A DNA stretch of 64,000 nucleotides from Mycolicibacterium sp. TY81 (lineage in GTDB: Bacteria > Actinomycetota > Actinomycetes > Mycobacteriales > Mycobacteriaceae), in contig NZ_AP023362.1 of NCBI RefSeq assembly GCF_018326285.1, positions 1,488,001 through 1,552,000 on the forward strand, given 5' to 3'. The translations under genes were made by a program, and so were the position numbers. Below are positions 57,098 through 64,000 of this stretch, piece by piece. The notes below the pieces were generated by a model. That model ran no database searches, had not been told where the DNA came from, and saw only the letters and a program-made list of their open reading frames with translations. Position 1 is the stretch's first letter. Each line of letters starts with the position of its first letter.

Positions 57098-57961
57098 TTG
57101 CTCGACCCGCCGTGGTCGCTGCGCGTGCAGGACCGCGCGCCGCTCACCATCGTGGTGGTCGCCCGCGGGTCGGCGACCGTCATCCCGGATGGTGCCGTCG
57201 GCCGGCGACTCGAAGCGGGCGACATCGCGATCTGCCGCGGGCCCGACTGCTACACCGTCGCCGATGACGCGGCGACCGCGCCCGAAGTCGTCGTGCACCC
57301 GGGGCAGGTCACCACGACCATCGATGGTGAACCACTGTGTGAGGCACTGAGTCTGGGGATCCGGAGCTGGGGCACCCGACCTGACGCGCAGACCCTGTTG
57401 ATCACCGGCGCCTACGAAGAAGTGGGTGCGGTCTGCCGCAGGCTGCTGACCGCGCTGCCACCGCTGGTGGTGATCCGGCGGGGCGAGGTCAACACCATGC
57501 TGGTCGATCTGCTGCTCGACGAGATGGCGCGCGATGAGCCGGCCCAGGGCGCGGTGCTCGACCGGATGCTCGATCTGCTCACGATCGCCGCTCTGCGCAG
57601 CTGGTTCTCCCGTGCCGAGGCACCGGCCTGGTATCGCGCGTATCGAGATCCTCAGGTGGGCACGGCACTTCGGCTCATCGAGAACAATCCGGCACATCCC
57701 TGGACCGTGGGGTCGCTGGCCGCCGAGGTCGGGCTGTCCCGGGCGGCCCTGGCGCGGCGGTTCACCCAACTCGTCGGCGAGCCGCCGATGGCGCTCCTCA
57801 CCGAGATTCGCCTGGCGCTGGCCGTCGACCTGCTGCGCGGTTCCGATGCCACCATCGAAGCCGTCGCCGGCCGCGTGGGCTACGGCACCGCCTTCGCGCT
57901 GAGCACCGCGATCAAGCGCCGTTACGGCATGAGCCCCAAGGCAATCCGCGCCCAGGGGTAG
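57098..57961 (+). CDS. AraC-family transcriptional regulator
   Basis: 287 residues from TTG 57098. Homologues usually carry a few more residues before DPPWSLRVQD, so CTG 57089 (LTVLLDPPW) is also possible. An N-terminal cupin (about 1-110; APLTIVVVARGSATVI) and C-terminal double HTH (PWTVGSLAAEVGLSRAALARRFTQLVGEPPM ... VGYGTAFALSTAIKRRYGMSP). Probably regulates the divergent DUF1772 gene. Confidence 0.9.
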   Translation: MLDPPWSLRVQDRAPLTIVVVARGSATVIPDGAVGRRLEAGDIAICRGPDCYTVADDAATAPEVVVHPGQVTTTIDGEPLCEALSLGIRSWGTRPDAQTLLITGAYEEVGAVCRRLLTALPPLVVIRRGEVNTMLVDLLLDEMARDEPAQGAVLDRMLDLLTIAALRSWFSRAEAPAWYRAYRDPQVGTALRLIENNPAHPWTVGSLAAEVGLSRAALARRFTQLVGEPPMALLTEIRLALAVDLLRGSDATIEAVAGRVGYGTAFALSTAIKRRYGMSPKAIRAQG

Positions 57962-57973
57962 GCCGGTGGGCGG

Positions 57974-58813
57974 TCAGCGGGTCTTGGCGAAGCGGCGATG
58001 CCGCCACACATACCGCGGAATGCCGCGCAGCGGCACACCTTTGGGCCAGCCGTCGGGCCGGAAGTAGGCATCGGTGCCGCCGTCGACGAAAATGACACTG
58101 CCGCAGAGGAAGTCGGCGGAGTCCGACAGCATGAAGACGATCCAGTTGGCGAGGTGCACGGGATCGCCGAAGTTGCCGGTCGGGATCGGGAAGGCGCGGA
58201 CGGCCTTGCCCTCGCGCGGCGAATCGAGCTGCGCCTGCAGCAGCGGCGTCATGATGGCCCCGGGCGCCAGTACATTCAGCCGGATGCCGCGGCCGGCCCA
58301 GTCGGCCGTCACCGCGGTCTGCCGGACCCAGCGGGCCACGGCGATCTTGGACGCGGCGTACATGAGCGCGGAGGCGCCGCCGCCGAAGAACCGCACGGCG
58401 CGGGCTGCCCGCTCGGCGTCGCCGGCCACCAGTGCGCGGATGGCGCGGCGGGGTACCGCGGGCACCGTCGTGCTGGAGTTGCTGCCCAGTGCAACGACTT
58501 TCGCGTTACCGGCGGCCGCCAGTGCGGGCCGCCAGGCCGTCAGCAGGTCGACGGTGCCGAGGTAGTTGATCTGGGCGATCAGGCGTGCGCGGTCGGCGCC
58601 GGCACCGGGCCCGATCCCGGCGGCCAGTACGGCACCGTCGAGCGTGCCTTCGGACAGTTCGAGCACCCGCGTGGCGGCGGTACGCCGGCCGTCGGCGGTC
58701 GACAGGTCCGCGATGACATCGGCGTCCTTGAGGTCGACGCCGATCACCGTATGGCCCTGATCGCGCAACTGCTTCGCCGCCTGGTATCCCATGCCCGATG
58801 CCGAACCGGTCAC
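57974..58813 (-). CDS. Short-chain dehydrogenase, start uncertain (possible ATC)
   Basis: 279 residues from GTG 58813, but that start leaves out most of the first beta strand. In-frame codons upstream read I-I-I-G-T-Y-A-V-T-G, and GAGGAG (58840-58835) lies six bases before ATC 58828, so translation may begin at a rare ATC. SDR features: TGSASGMG, an AAGIG loop and a YAASKIAVARWV active-site helix; the C-terminal part ends in FVDGGTDAYFRP. Similar to 3-alpha-hydroxysteroid dehydrogenase-type SDRs. Third gene of the IclR-esterase-SDR unit. Confidence 0.85.
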   Translation of the reverse strand: MTGSASGMGYQAAKQLRDQGHTVIGVDLKDADVIADLSTADGRRTAATRVLELSEGTLDGAVLAAGIGPGAGADRARLIAQINYLGTVDLLTAWRPALAAAGNAKVVALGSNSSTTVPAVPRRAIRALVAGDAERAARAVRFFGGGASALMYAASKIAVARWVRQTAVTADWAGRGIRLNVLAPGAIMTPLLQAQLDSPREGKAVRAFPIPTGNFGDPVHLANWIVFMLSDSADFLCGSVIFVDGGTDAYFRPDGWPKGVPLRGIPRYVWRHRRFAKTR

Positions 58814-58861
58814 AGCGTAGGTGCCGATGATGATCTCCTCGATTGGTTGGGGAAGCGCCGA

Positions 58862-59770
58862 CTAGTCGGCGAGCAACTTGGTCAGTGCGTCGGCCACGTC
58901 ACGACGGGCCCGGTGCGCGATGTCGAGCACCGGCATGGTCAGGAAACCGTGGATGGCCCCGTAGTACAGCTCGGTCACCGGTACCTCGGCCTCGCGCAGC
59001 GCTTCGGCGTAGGCGAGGGCCTCATCCCGCATCGGGTCGTAGCCCGTGACGACGAGCACGGCCGGGGCTACGTCCTCGACGGATGCGGACAACGGTGCCG
59101 CATAAGGGTTTTCGCGGTCGGTGGTGTTGGGCACGTACTGGTCCCAGTACCACTGCATGGCGGCCGTGGTGTTGTAGTAGCCGGTGCGGAACTCGTGGTA
59201 GGAGCCGTAGGTGAAATCGGCGGTCAGCACCGGGTACAGCAGTACCTGCGCGGCCAGCGGCGCACCGCCGCGGTCGCGGGTCATGAGCGCGGTGACGGCG
59301 GCGAGGTTGCCGCCGGCGCTGTCGCCGCCGACGACGAGCTTCGCCGGGTCGCCGCCGAGTTCGTGGGCATGGGCGGCGGCCCACTGGGTGACGGCGTAGA
59401 CGTCTTCGGCGGCGGCCGGCCACCGATGTTCGGGTGCCAGCCGGTAGTCGACCGAAACGACCACGGCGGGAATCGAATTCGCGAAGCTGCGGCAGAGGCC
59501 GTCGTGCGAATCCAGATCGCAGAAGACGAAGCCGCCGCCGTGTGCGAAGACGAAGATCGGAAGCGGGCCGTCGGCCGCGGGGCGGTAGACCCGGACCCCG
59601 ATGCCGTCGACCTCCGTGTTGGTGACGGAGGCGACCGCTTCGGGTTCGGCAGGTGCGACGAATCGCGCGCGAATGGCGGCGCGCGCCTGCGCCCCGGTCA
59701 TGTTCGGCAGGTCGGGGAAGCCGCTGTTGAGTGCCTCGAGGAGGCCGGCGATCTGGGGGTCCAGGCTCAT
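58862..59770 (-). CDS. Alpha/beta-hydrolase (hormone-sensitive lipase family esterase)
   Basis: 302 residues. Oxyanion motif HGGG (VFAHGGGFVF), nucleophile GGDSAGGNL, acid in TGYDPMRDEA and His in GAIHGFLTMP. Probably cytosolic. Thirty-one bases after the IclR gene and 48 before the SDR, so one transcription unit. An esterase beside ring-cleavage genes could free a steroid or aromatic alcohol from an ester; inference. Confidence 0.92.
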   Translation of the reverse strand: MSLDPQIAGLLEALNSGFPDLPNMTGAQARAAIRARFVAPAEPEAVASVTNTEVDGIGVRVYRPAADGPLPIFVFAHGGGFVFCDLDSHDGLCRSFANSIPAVVVSVDYRLAPEHRWPAAAEDVYAVTQWAAAHAHELGGDPAKLVVGGDSAGGNLAAVTALMTRDRGGAPLAAQVLLYPVLTADFTYGSYHEFRTGYYNTTAAMQWYWDQYVPNTTDRENPYAAPLSASVEDVAPAVLVVTGYDPMRDEALAYAEALREAEVPVTELYYGAIHGFLTMPVLDIAHRARRDVADALTKLLAD

Positions 59771-59801
59771 GCGCGATCCGCTAGCGCTACTCGCTGGCGG
59801 C

Positions 59802-60602
59802 TCATGCGTACTGCAACGCCGGGCCCATGCGCAGCGGCCGCATCGGCTGCAGCGTCGGCGCGACCCGGGAATCCTCGGCGTTGCGCCAGATGCCCATGGC
59901 GGTCATGCGCACCGGCGCGGTCAGCTGTTCGAAGGCCATGCGGTTCATTGGACCACACACCGAGACGGCGGCGACGGCCTCACCCTGGCGGCCGATCGGC
60001 GCTGCGACACAACCGAATCCGGGCACCGACTCCTCGCGCTCGAAGGCGACGCCGTGGGCGCGGACCTTGGCCAGTTCGGTGGCGAGCTGGGCGCGGTTGG
60101 CGATCGAATACTTGGTCTTGCGGCTCATGAGGTCGACCTCGGCGTCCTGGTTGTAGGCCAGGATGGCCTTGCCGACGGCGGTACAGTGCGCCGGCTGGCG
60201 GCCGCCCACCCGCGACGGCAGCACCGTCATCATGCCGTTGCCGACCTTCTCCAGGTAGACGACGTCACCGCCGTCGAGCACGGCGAGGTGCACGACGAGC
60301 CCGGTGGCGCGGTGCAGCTCGTGCAACAGCGGGCCGGCGGCGCGGTGCATGCGGTCCTGATGCACGGCCAGCGAGCCGAGCTCCACCAGACGCATCCCGA
60401 GTTCGTAGTCCCGGCCGTTGCGGCGCAGCCAGCGCAGCTGCACCAGACGCTCCAGCATCCGGTGCGCGGAGGAACGGGGCAGGCCCGTGCGGCGCACGAT
60501 CTGCGCCAGGGTCAGGCGGCCGGGGCCGTCGAACGCGTCGAGGACCAGCGATACCCGGTCGATGACCGCGCTGGGGGTGGTGGATTCGACTGTTGCTGTC
60601 AT
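59802..60602 (-). CDS. IclR-family transcriptional regulator
   Basis: 266 residues from ATG 60602 with GGAGG upstream. Winged HTH LTLAQIVRRTGLPRSSAHRMLERLVQLRWLRR, then an effector-binding domain with GGRQPAHCTAVGKAILA and the conserved CVAAPI. A 19-bp perfect palindrome sits 32 bases upstream of its start. Likely controls its own operon and the neighbouring HsaA/HsaC-like operon in response to a catabolic intermediate. Confidence 0.93.
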   Translation of the reverse strand: MTATVESTTPSAVIDRVSLVLDAFDGPGRLTLAQIVRRTGLPRSSAHRMLERLVQLRWLRRNGRDYELGMRLVELGSLAVHQDRMHRAAGPLLHELHRATGLVVHLAVLDGGDVVYLEKVGNGMMTVLPSRVGGRQPAHCTAVGKAILAYNQDAEVDLMSRKTKYSIANRAQLATELAKVRAHGVAFEREESVPGFGCVAAPIGRQGEAVAAVSVCGPMNRMAFEQLTAPVRMTAMGIWRNAEDSRVAPTLQPMRPLRMGPALQYA

Positions 60603-60633
60603 GTCGGCCTCCAAGCTCCGTTGCTCCGTGTCG

Positions 60634-60652
60634 ATATTCCTATTAGGAATAT
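60634..60652. promoter_or_regulatory. 19-bp perfect palindrome, probable IclR operator
   Basis: ATATTCCTA-T-TAGGAATAT is fully symmetrical and directly upstream of the IclR gene. Its AT-rich sequence stands out from the high-GC background. Confidence 0.75.
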
Positions 60653-60721
60653 GCCTGTTTGTATCACACGGCGGTGGGGCTTGTCACACATTTCGTCGGA
60701 GCGCGGCAGAATATATGCACG

Positions 60722-60760
60722 ACGAGGCGCCCCGAGCCGGGTTGGCAAGGGACGCCTCGT
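60722..60760 (-). terminator. Hairpin after the FAD dehydrogenase operon
   Basis: ACGAGGCG (60722-60729) pairs with CGCCTCGT (60753-60760); a C-A mismatch then three more C-G pairs extend the stem to 12 positions. It lies 93 bases past the dehydrogenase stop and before the IclR promoter, so it probably ends the upstream operon. No long T tract. Confidence 0.5.
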
Positions 60761-60852
60761 GTATCAATTTTGCAGCTCATGGCCCAGATTTGGGACACGA
60801 GCTCGTGGTCATTCCGGCGGCGACACGCGGGGTGGCGACACGCCGGGCGGGC

Positions 60853-62316
60853 TCAGTTCTGCGCCGCGGACCTCCCGGCGCGGCGCCCGTAGAAGCTGCC
60901 GTCGCCCAGCGACACCCCGCTGGCATAACCCCAGGCAGACAGGCCCGCTGAGCACCGGCCGGCCGCGAACAGCCCCGGAATCGGCTCACCGCCGACGTGC
61001 AGTACGCGGCCGTCCAACGTGGTCAGCAGGCCGCCGAGGGTGAACCCGCCGGTGCTGTTACGCAGGTCGATCGCACCGACCGGCGACCCGATCGGGCGCA
61101 GCCACTGCGGCTTCTTGTGCAGCAGCGGGTCCGCGCCGTTCGCGGCGTGCTCGTTGTAATAGGCCACGGTGTGCTGCAGCACGCCGGCGGGCAGGCCGAT
61201 CTCGGCTTCGAGCTCGGCGACCGTCTCGCACACCCACGTTGCCGGGCGGCGCAGGAACGCTGTCGCCGAGGTGGCGGCCATGGCCTCTTCCATGGCGTCA
61301 CCGTCGATGATCAGGTACGCCGTGTTGTCCTGGTAGTACAGCGTCTGCTGGCCGATGCGCCCCGCGTAGGTGTCCTCGGCGATGTAGCGCTGGCCCAGGC
61401 CGTTGACCAGGATGCCGCGGACCAACTGCTGCGGGTCGCAGAAGAACGCCACCTCGGTGGCGTCCATGTGTGCCAGGTCGGCGCCGAGCGCCTGTGCCAT
61501 CCGGATCGCCCGGCCGTCGTGCTGCTCGATGCTCGCCGCAGGGCGGCCCGCGATGCGGGGTGCGTACTGGGCGACCATCGCGTCGCTGTAGGCGAAGCTG
61601 CCCGAGGCCAGCACCACGCCGCGGCGCGCCTTGATCGCCACAGTGTCGCTGTACCGGCGCGCGACGATGCCCACCACTCGGCCGTCGGCCTCGGTGATCA
61701 ATGACTGCACCTCGGTGTCGTACACCGACCGGACGCCCTGCGCGGTGGCGGTTTCCACGAGCGGCTTCATCAACATGTAGCCGCCACTGCGCTCACCGGC
61801 GACCTTGTCGGTCATCTGCGGCACGTGACCGCGCGGCGCGGGGGAGGCAATGGTGTTGTACGGGAAGGCGTTTTCGCCGCCCGTGAACATCAGGCCCTCG
61901 TCGCTCGGTGGCTCCCAGCCCGGTTCACCCCAGAACACCGGCTTGAACGGCACGCCGCAGCTCACGAGCCAGTCGTAGTGGGCGACACTGCCGGCGCAGT
62001 AGTCGTCGATCCGTTCGGTGTCCGCGCCGGGACCCATGGCCACCTTCAGGAAGGTGGCCATGTTCTCCACGGAATCGTCAAAACCGCAGGCCTTTTGGAG
62101 ATCGGTGCCACCGCCGAGGTAGATGAATCCACCGGCCATGGCGGCGGCGCCGCCCCAGCCGCCGGTGCGTTCGACGACCAGGACATCGGCGCCCGCAGCC
62201 GAGGCCGCCACGGCCGCGGCCGCGCCGGCGATGCCGTAGCCGACGACCACGACGTCGGCCTCGTCATCCCACGCGGTGATCGACGATGCCGGGACCGGTT
62301 TGAGATCGGCGCTCAT
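60853..62316 (-). CDS. FAD-binding dehydrogenase (KstD/flavocytochrome c family)
   Basis: 487 residues from ATG 62316, overlapping the dioxygenase stop as ATGA. FAD_binding_2 fold: VVVVGYGIAGAAAAVAA and ERTGGWGGAAAMAGG at the N-terminus, and C-terminal LFAAGRCSAGLSAWGYASGVSLGDGSFYGRRAG. It is distantly related to the KstD-like protein at 48507, and its C-terminal loop differs (no YPGxG). Probably dehydrogenates a ring of the substrate handled by the two ring-cleaving enzymes upstream in the operon. Confidence 0.88.
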   Translation of the reverse strand: MSADLKPVPASSITAWDDEADVVVVGYGIAGAAAAVAASAAGADVLVVERTGGWGGAAAMAGGFIYLGGGTDLQKACGFDDSVENMATFLKVAMGPGADTERIDDYCAGSVAHYDWLVSCGVPFKPVFWGEPGWEPPSDEGLMFTGGENAFPYNTIASPAPRGHVPQMTDKVAGERSGGYMLMKPLVETATAQGVRSVYDTEVQSLITEADGRVVGIVARRYSDTVAIKARRGVVLASGSFAYSDAMVAQYAPRIAGRPAASIEQHDGRAIRMAQALGADLAHMDATEVAFFCDPQQLVRGILVNGLGQRYIAEDTYAGRIGQQTLYYQDNTAYLIIDGDAMEEAMAATSATAFLRRPATWVCETVAELEAEIGLPAGVLQHTVAYYNEHAANGADPLLHKKPQWLRPIGSPVGAIDLRNSTGGFTLGGLLTTLDGRVLHVGGEPIPGLFAAGRCSAGLSAWGYASGVSLGDGSFYGRRAGRSAAQN

Positions 62317-63221
62317 GGCAGCATCGCCCGCGGCGGCACGCCCATCCACTCATGGCCCCAGTAGCTGTCGGCGGTGATTTCCTCTGCGGTGTAGTACCGT
62401 TCGTCGACCTTCATGCCCTCGGTGCCGAACTCGATGTCCCAGTCGCCGGGTGAACGCACGTAGAACGACACCATCTTGTCGTTGGTGTGCCGGCCCAGCG
62501 TGGAGGAAAGCTGGAAGCCGTCGCGGTTCACGCGGTCGAGCGCCTGCCCGACGGCGTCGAGCGTGTCGACCTCGACCATGAGGTGGATCAGCTTCGGGTC
62601 GCGCAGCGTCGCGGCCGGGCAGATCGCGAGGCTGTGGTGCCGCTCGTTGATGCCCAGGAACTGCACGCGCAGGGGGCCGAACTCCGGGGGAGCGGGCACC
62701 CGGAAGGCGCCGCGGGGCAGGAAGCCCAGCACCTCGGTGTAGAACGTGAACAGGCCCTTGGCGTCCTGCGCCGGCAGCACCACGTGGCCGAGGCCCAGAC
62801 CCTCGGTGACGAAGCGGGCGCCGAACGGCGTGACGACGGGGCTGTGGTCCAGCACCGCGCCGTGGAACACCTCGACATCGTTGCCGGCCGGGTCGACGAA
62901 GGCGATGACCTCGTCGACGCGACGGGCGTCGGCCTCGTCCAGCGACAGCTGCTTCCACGGCACACCGGCGCCGTCGAGGGTGGCCTGCACCCGGCGCAGA
63001 GCGGCGCCGTCGCGGACCTCCCAGCCCACGGTGACGATGCGGTCGGCATCGCCCGGCACCACGATGATGCGCGCGGTGCGCTCGTCCATCCGCAGGTACA
63101 GCGCGTCGGGATCGGGACCGCTGCCCTTCGCGAAACCCAGTACTTCGAAGGCGAATTGGCGCCAGCGTTCGATGTCGGCGGTCTGGACCTTCACATAGCC
63201 CAGGCTCTTCAGGTCACTCAC
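62313..63221 (-). CDS. Type I extradiol ring-cleavage dioxygenase (HsaC/BphC-like)
   Basis: 302 residues, GTG start one base after the monooxygenase stop. Two vicinal-oxygen-chelate domains. Iron ligands His146 (GLGLGHVVLP), His215 (KLIHLMVEVD) and Glu264 (WDIEFGTEG); second-sphere His in RHHSLAI. It opens catechol rings by meta cleavage, as HsaC does with 3,4-DHSA in cholesterol breakdown. Together with the HsaA-like gene it makes a hydroxylation plus ring-opening pair. Whether the substrate is a steroid or another polycyclic catechol is unresolved. Confidence 0.92.
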   Translation of the reverse strand: MSDLKSLGYVKVQTADIERWRQFAFEVLGFAKGSGPDPDALYLRMDERTARIIVVPGDADRIVTVGWEVRDGAALRRVQATLDGAGVPWKQLSLDEADARRVDEVIAFVDPAGNDVEVFHGAVLDHSPVVTPFGARFVTEGLGLGHVVLPAQDAKGLFTFYTEVLGFLPRGAFRVPAPPEFGPLRVQFLGINERHHSLAICPAATLRDPKLIHLMVEVDTLDAVGQALDRVNRDGFQLSSTLGRHTNDKMVSFYVRSPGDWDIEFGTEGMKVDERYYTAEEITADSYWGHEWMGVPPRAMLP

Positions 63222-63222
63222 G

Positions 63223-64000
63223 TCAGATCATGCCTCGCAGCGGGCCCTGCGGATCCACACCCAGGCTGCTGAGTGCCGACGCGTGGTAGGTGGTGCCGGG
63301 GACGTGGATGGCGTGGGCCTGGCCGACGTGTGCGTCACGCCAGTAGCGCTGCAGCGGCTTGTCCATGCGGGTCGCGTTGCCGCCGCAGCGGGCGAAGATC
63401 TCGTCGACCGCGGACACCGCGCGCCACACCGACCGGATCTGGGTGCGCCGGCCGGCGGCGCGGTCCTCGAAGGACACCTCCTTGCCGGCGGCGACCATGT
63501 CGTAGATCCGGTCGACGTTGGCCAGCAGCTCCTGGCGGGCGGCGTTGATGTCGGCGGCGGCCTCGCCGATGGCGTACATGACGTACGGGTCGTCCTTGAT
63601 GGCCACGCCACTGGAGTTGACGCGCTCGCGCTGGTAGTCGAGCGCGGCGGCCAGGGCGCCTTCGGCGATGCCGATGACGGCCGACGAGATGCCCAGCGGG
63701 AACATGGTCGACCACGGCATCAGGTACAGCGGCGAGGTCATGCCGGCCTCGATCTGCGCCCGGCCGTCCATCACCTTGGTGGCGTCCATGGTGCGGTAGG
63801 TGGGGACGAAGGCGTCCTTGACGATGACGTCCTTGGAGCCGGTGCCGCGCAGGCCCACCACGTTCCAGGAGTCCTGGACGATCTCGTAGTCGCTGCGGGG
63901 CAGGATCATGTGCAGCATCTGCGGCGGCATGACGGGCTTGCCCTCGGCGTCACCGAGCATGGCGCCCAGGAAGATCCACTCACAGTGGTCGGTGCCCGAG
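63223..64000 (-). CDS. HsaA-like flavin-dependent monooxygenase, oxygenase component (5' end outside window)
   Basis: About 259 C-terminal residues are visible; the frame is open to the right edge (SGTDHCEWIFLGAML). Acyl-CoA-dehydrogenase-fold hydroxylase of group D, needing a separate flavin reductase. Shares with HsaA the stretch WNVVGLRGTGSKDVIVKDAFVP, a PWSTMFP segment and the C-terminal QRYWRDAHVGQAHAIH. It would turn a phenol into the catechol that the next gene opens. First visible gene of the operon. Confidence 0.88.
   Translation of the reverse strand, partial: SGTDHCEWIFLGAMLGDAEGKPVMPPQMLHMILPRSDYEIVQDSWNVVGLRGTGSKDVIVKDAFVPTYRTMDATKVMDGRAQIEAGMTSPLYLMPWSTMFPLGISSAVIGIAEGALAAALDYQRERVNSSGVAIKDDPYVMYAIGEAAADINAARQELLANVDRIYDMVAAGKEVSFEDRAAGRRTQIRSVWRAVSAVDEIFARCGGNATRMDKPLQRYWRDAHVGQAHAIHVPGTTYHASALSSLGVDPQGPLRGMI

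Overview
The window is a high-GC actinobacterial chromosome segment. Gene content and order identify a mycobacterium, most likely an environmental, rapidly growing (Mycolicibacterium-type) species. From recG (left edge) to a DUF2469 gene near 42.65 kb, the conserved genes follow, in one direction, the order I remember for M. tuberculosis Rv2973c down to Rv2901c: recG, an HNH exported protein, aldo/keto reductase, lipN, a DsbA-like protein, VKOR, pyc, rsmD, coaD, sepIVA, yceD, rnc, mutM, osmC, acyP, smc, ftsY, amt-glnB-glnD, ffh, an amidohydrolase, dacB, a SnoaL-like gene, rpsP-khpA-rimM-trmD, lppW, rplS, lepB, rnhB and DUF2469. The PDIM/phenolglycolipid locus that pathogenic species carry between coaD and sepIVA is absent; only 87 bases separate the two genes here.

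Layout. 1-2.1 kb: recG end and an exported HNH protein. 2.1-3.2 kb: a lower-GC pocket with a 19-bp perfect hairpin and a small exported protein made largely of seven 11-residue repeats. 3.2-7.5 kb: two tandem aldo/keto reductases, divergent lipN with an overlapping start codon, and a DsbA-like/VKOR disulfide-forming pair. 7.5-15 kb: pyc, rsmD (probable CTG start), coaD, sepIVA, yceD, rnc, mutM. 15-18.1 kb: four tandem paralogues encoding membrane proteins with Tyr/Gly/Gln/Pro repeats, inserted in reverse orientation between mutM and osmC. 18.2-26 kb: osmC, acyP, smc, an inserted DUF222/HNH (13E12-type) gene whose start overlaps a perfect LexA box, ftsY and a strong terminator. 26.1-30.5 kb: the nitrogen operon amt-glnB-glnD behind two GlnR-like sites. 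30.5-42.7 kb: an FAD monooxygenase, ffh, amidohydrolase, duplicated dacB genes and the ribosomal/tRNA-modification genes.

From 42.7 kb to the right edge the region is accessory: a TRIC-type channel, cytochrome P450 with divergent TetR, PadR, a split glucose-family PTS (EIICB and divergent EIIA) and DUF2237. A catabolic region of about 15 kb follows. It starts with a KstD-like dehydrogenase divergent from a KshA-type Rieske oxygenase, with a small Cys-rich protein and a short-chain dehydrogenase behind kshA. Next come another SDR, an exported beta-propeller protein with a divergent TetR gene, an amino-acid permease, and a DUF1772/AraC pair. An IclR-esterase-SDR operon then lies behind a 19-bp perfect palindrome. 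The region ends with an HsaA-like monooxygenase / extradiol dioxygenase / FAD dehydrogenase operon that runs off the window. Together these look like a steroid or polycyclic-aromatic breakdown locus, separate from the canonical cholesterol regulon as I know it.

No tRNA, rRNA, CRISPR array, IS element or prophage was recognised. Starts were chosen from ribosome-binding sites, overlaps with upstream stops, and conserved N-termini.
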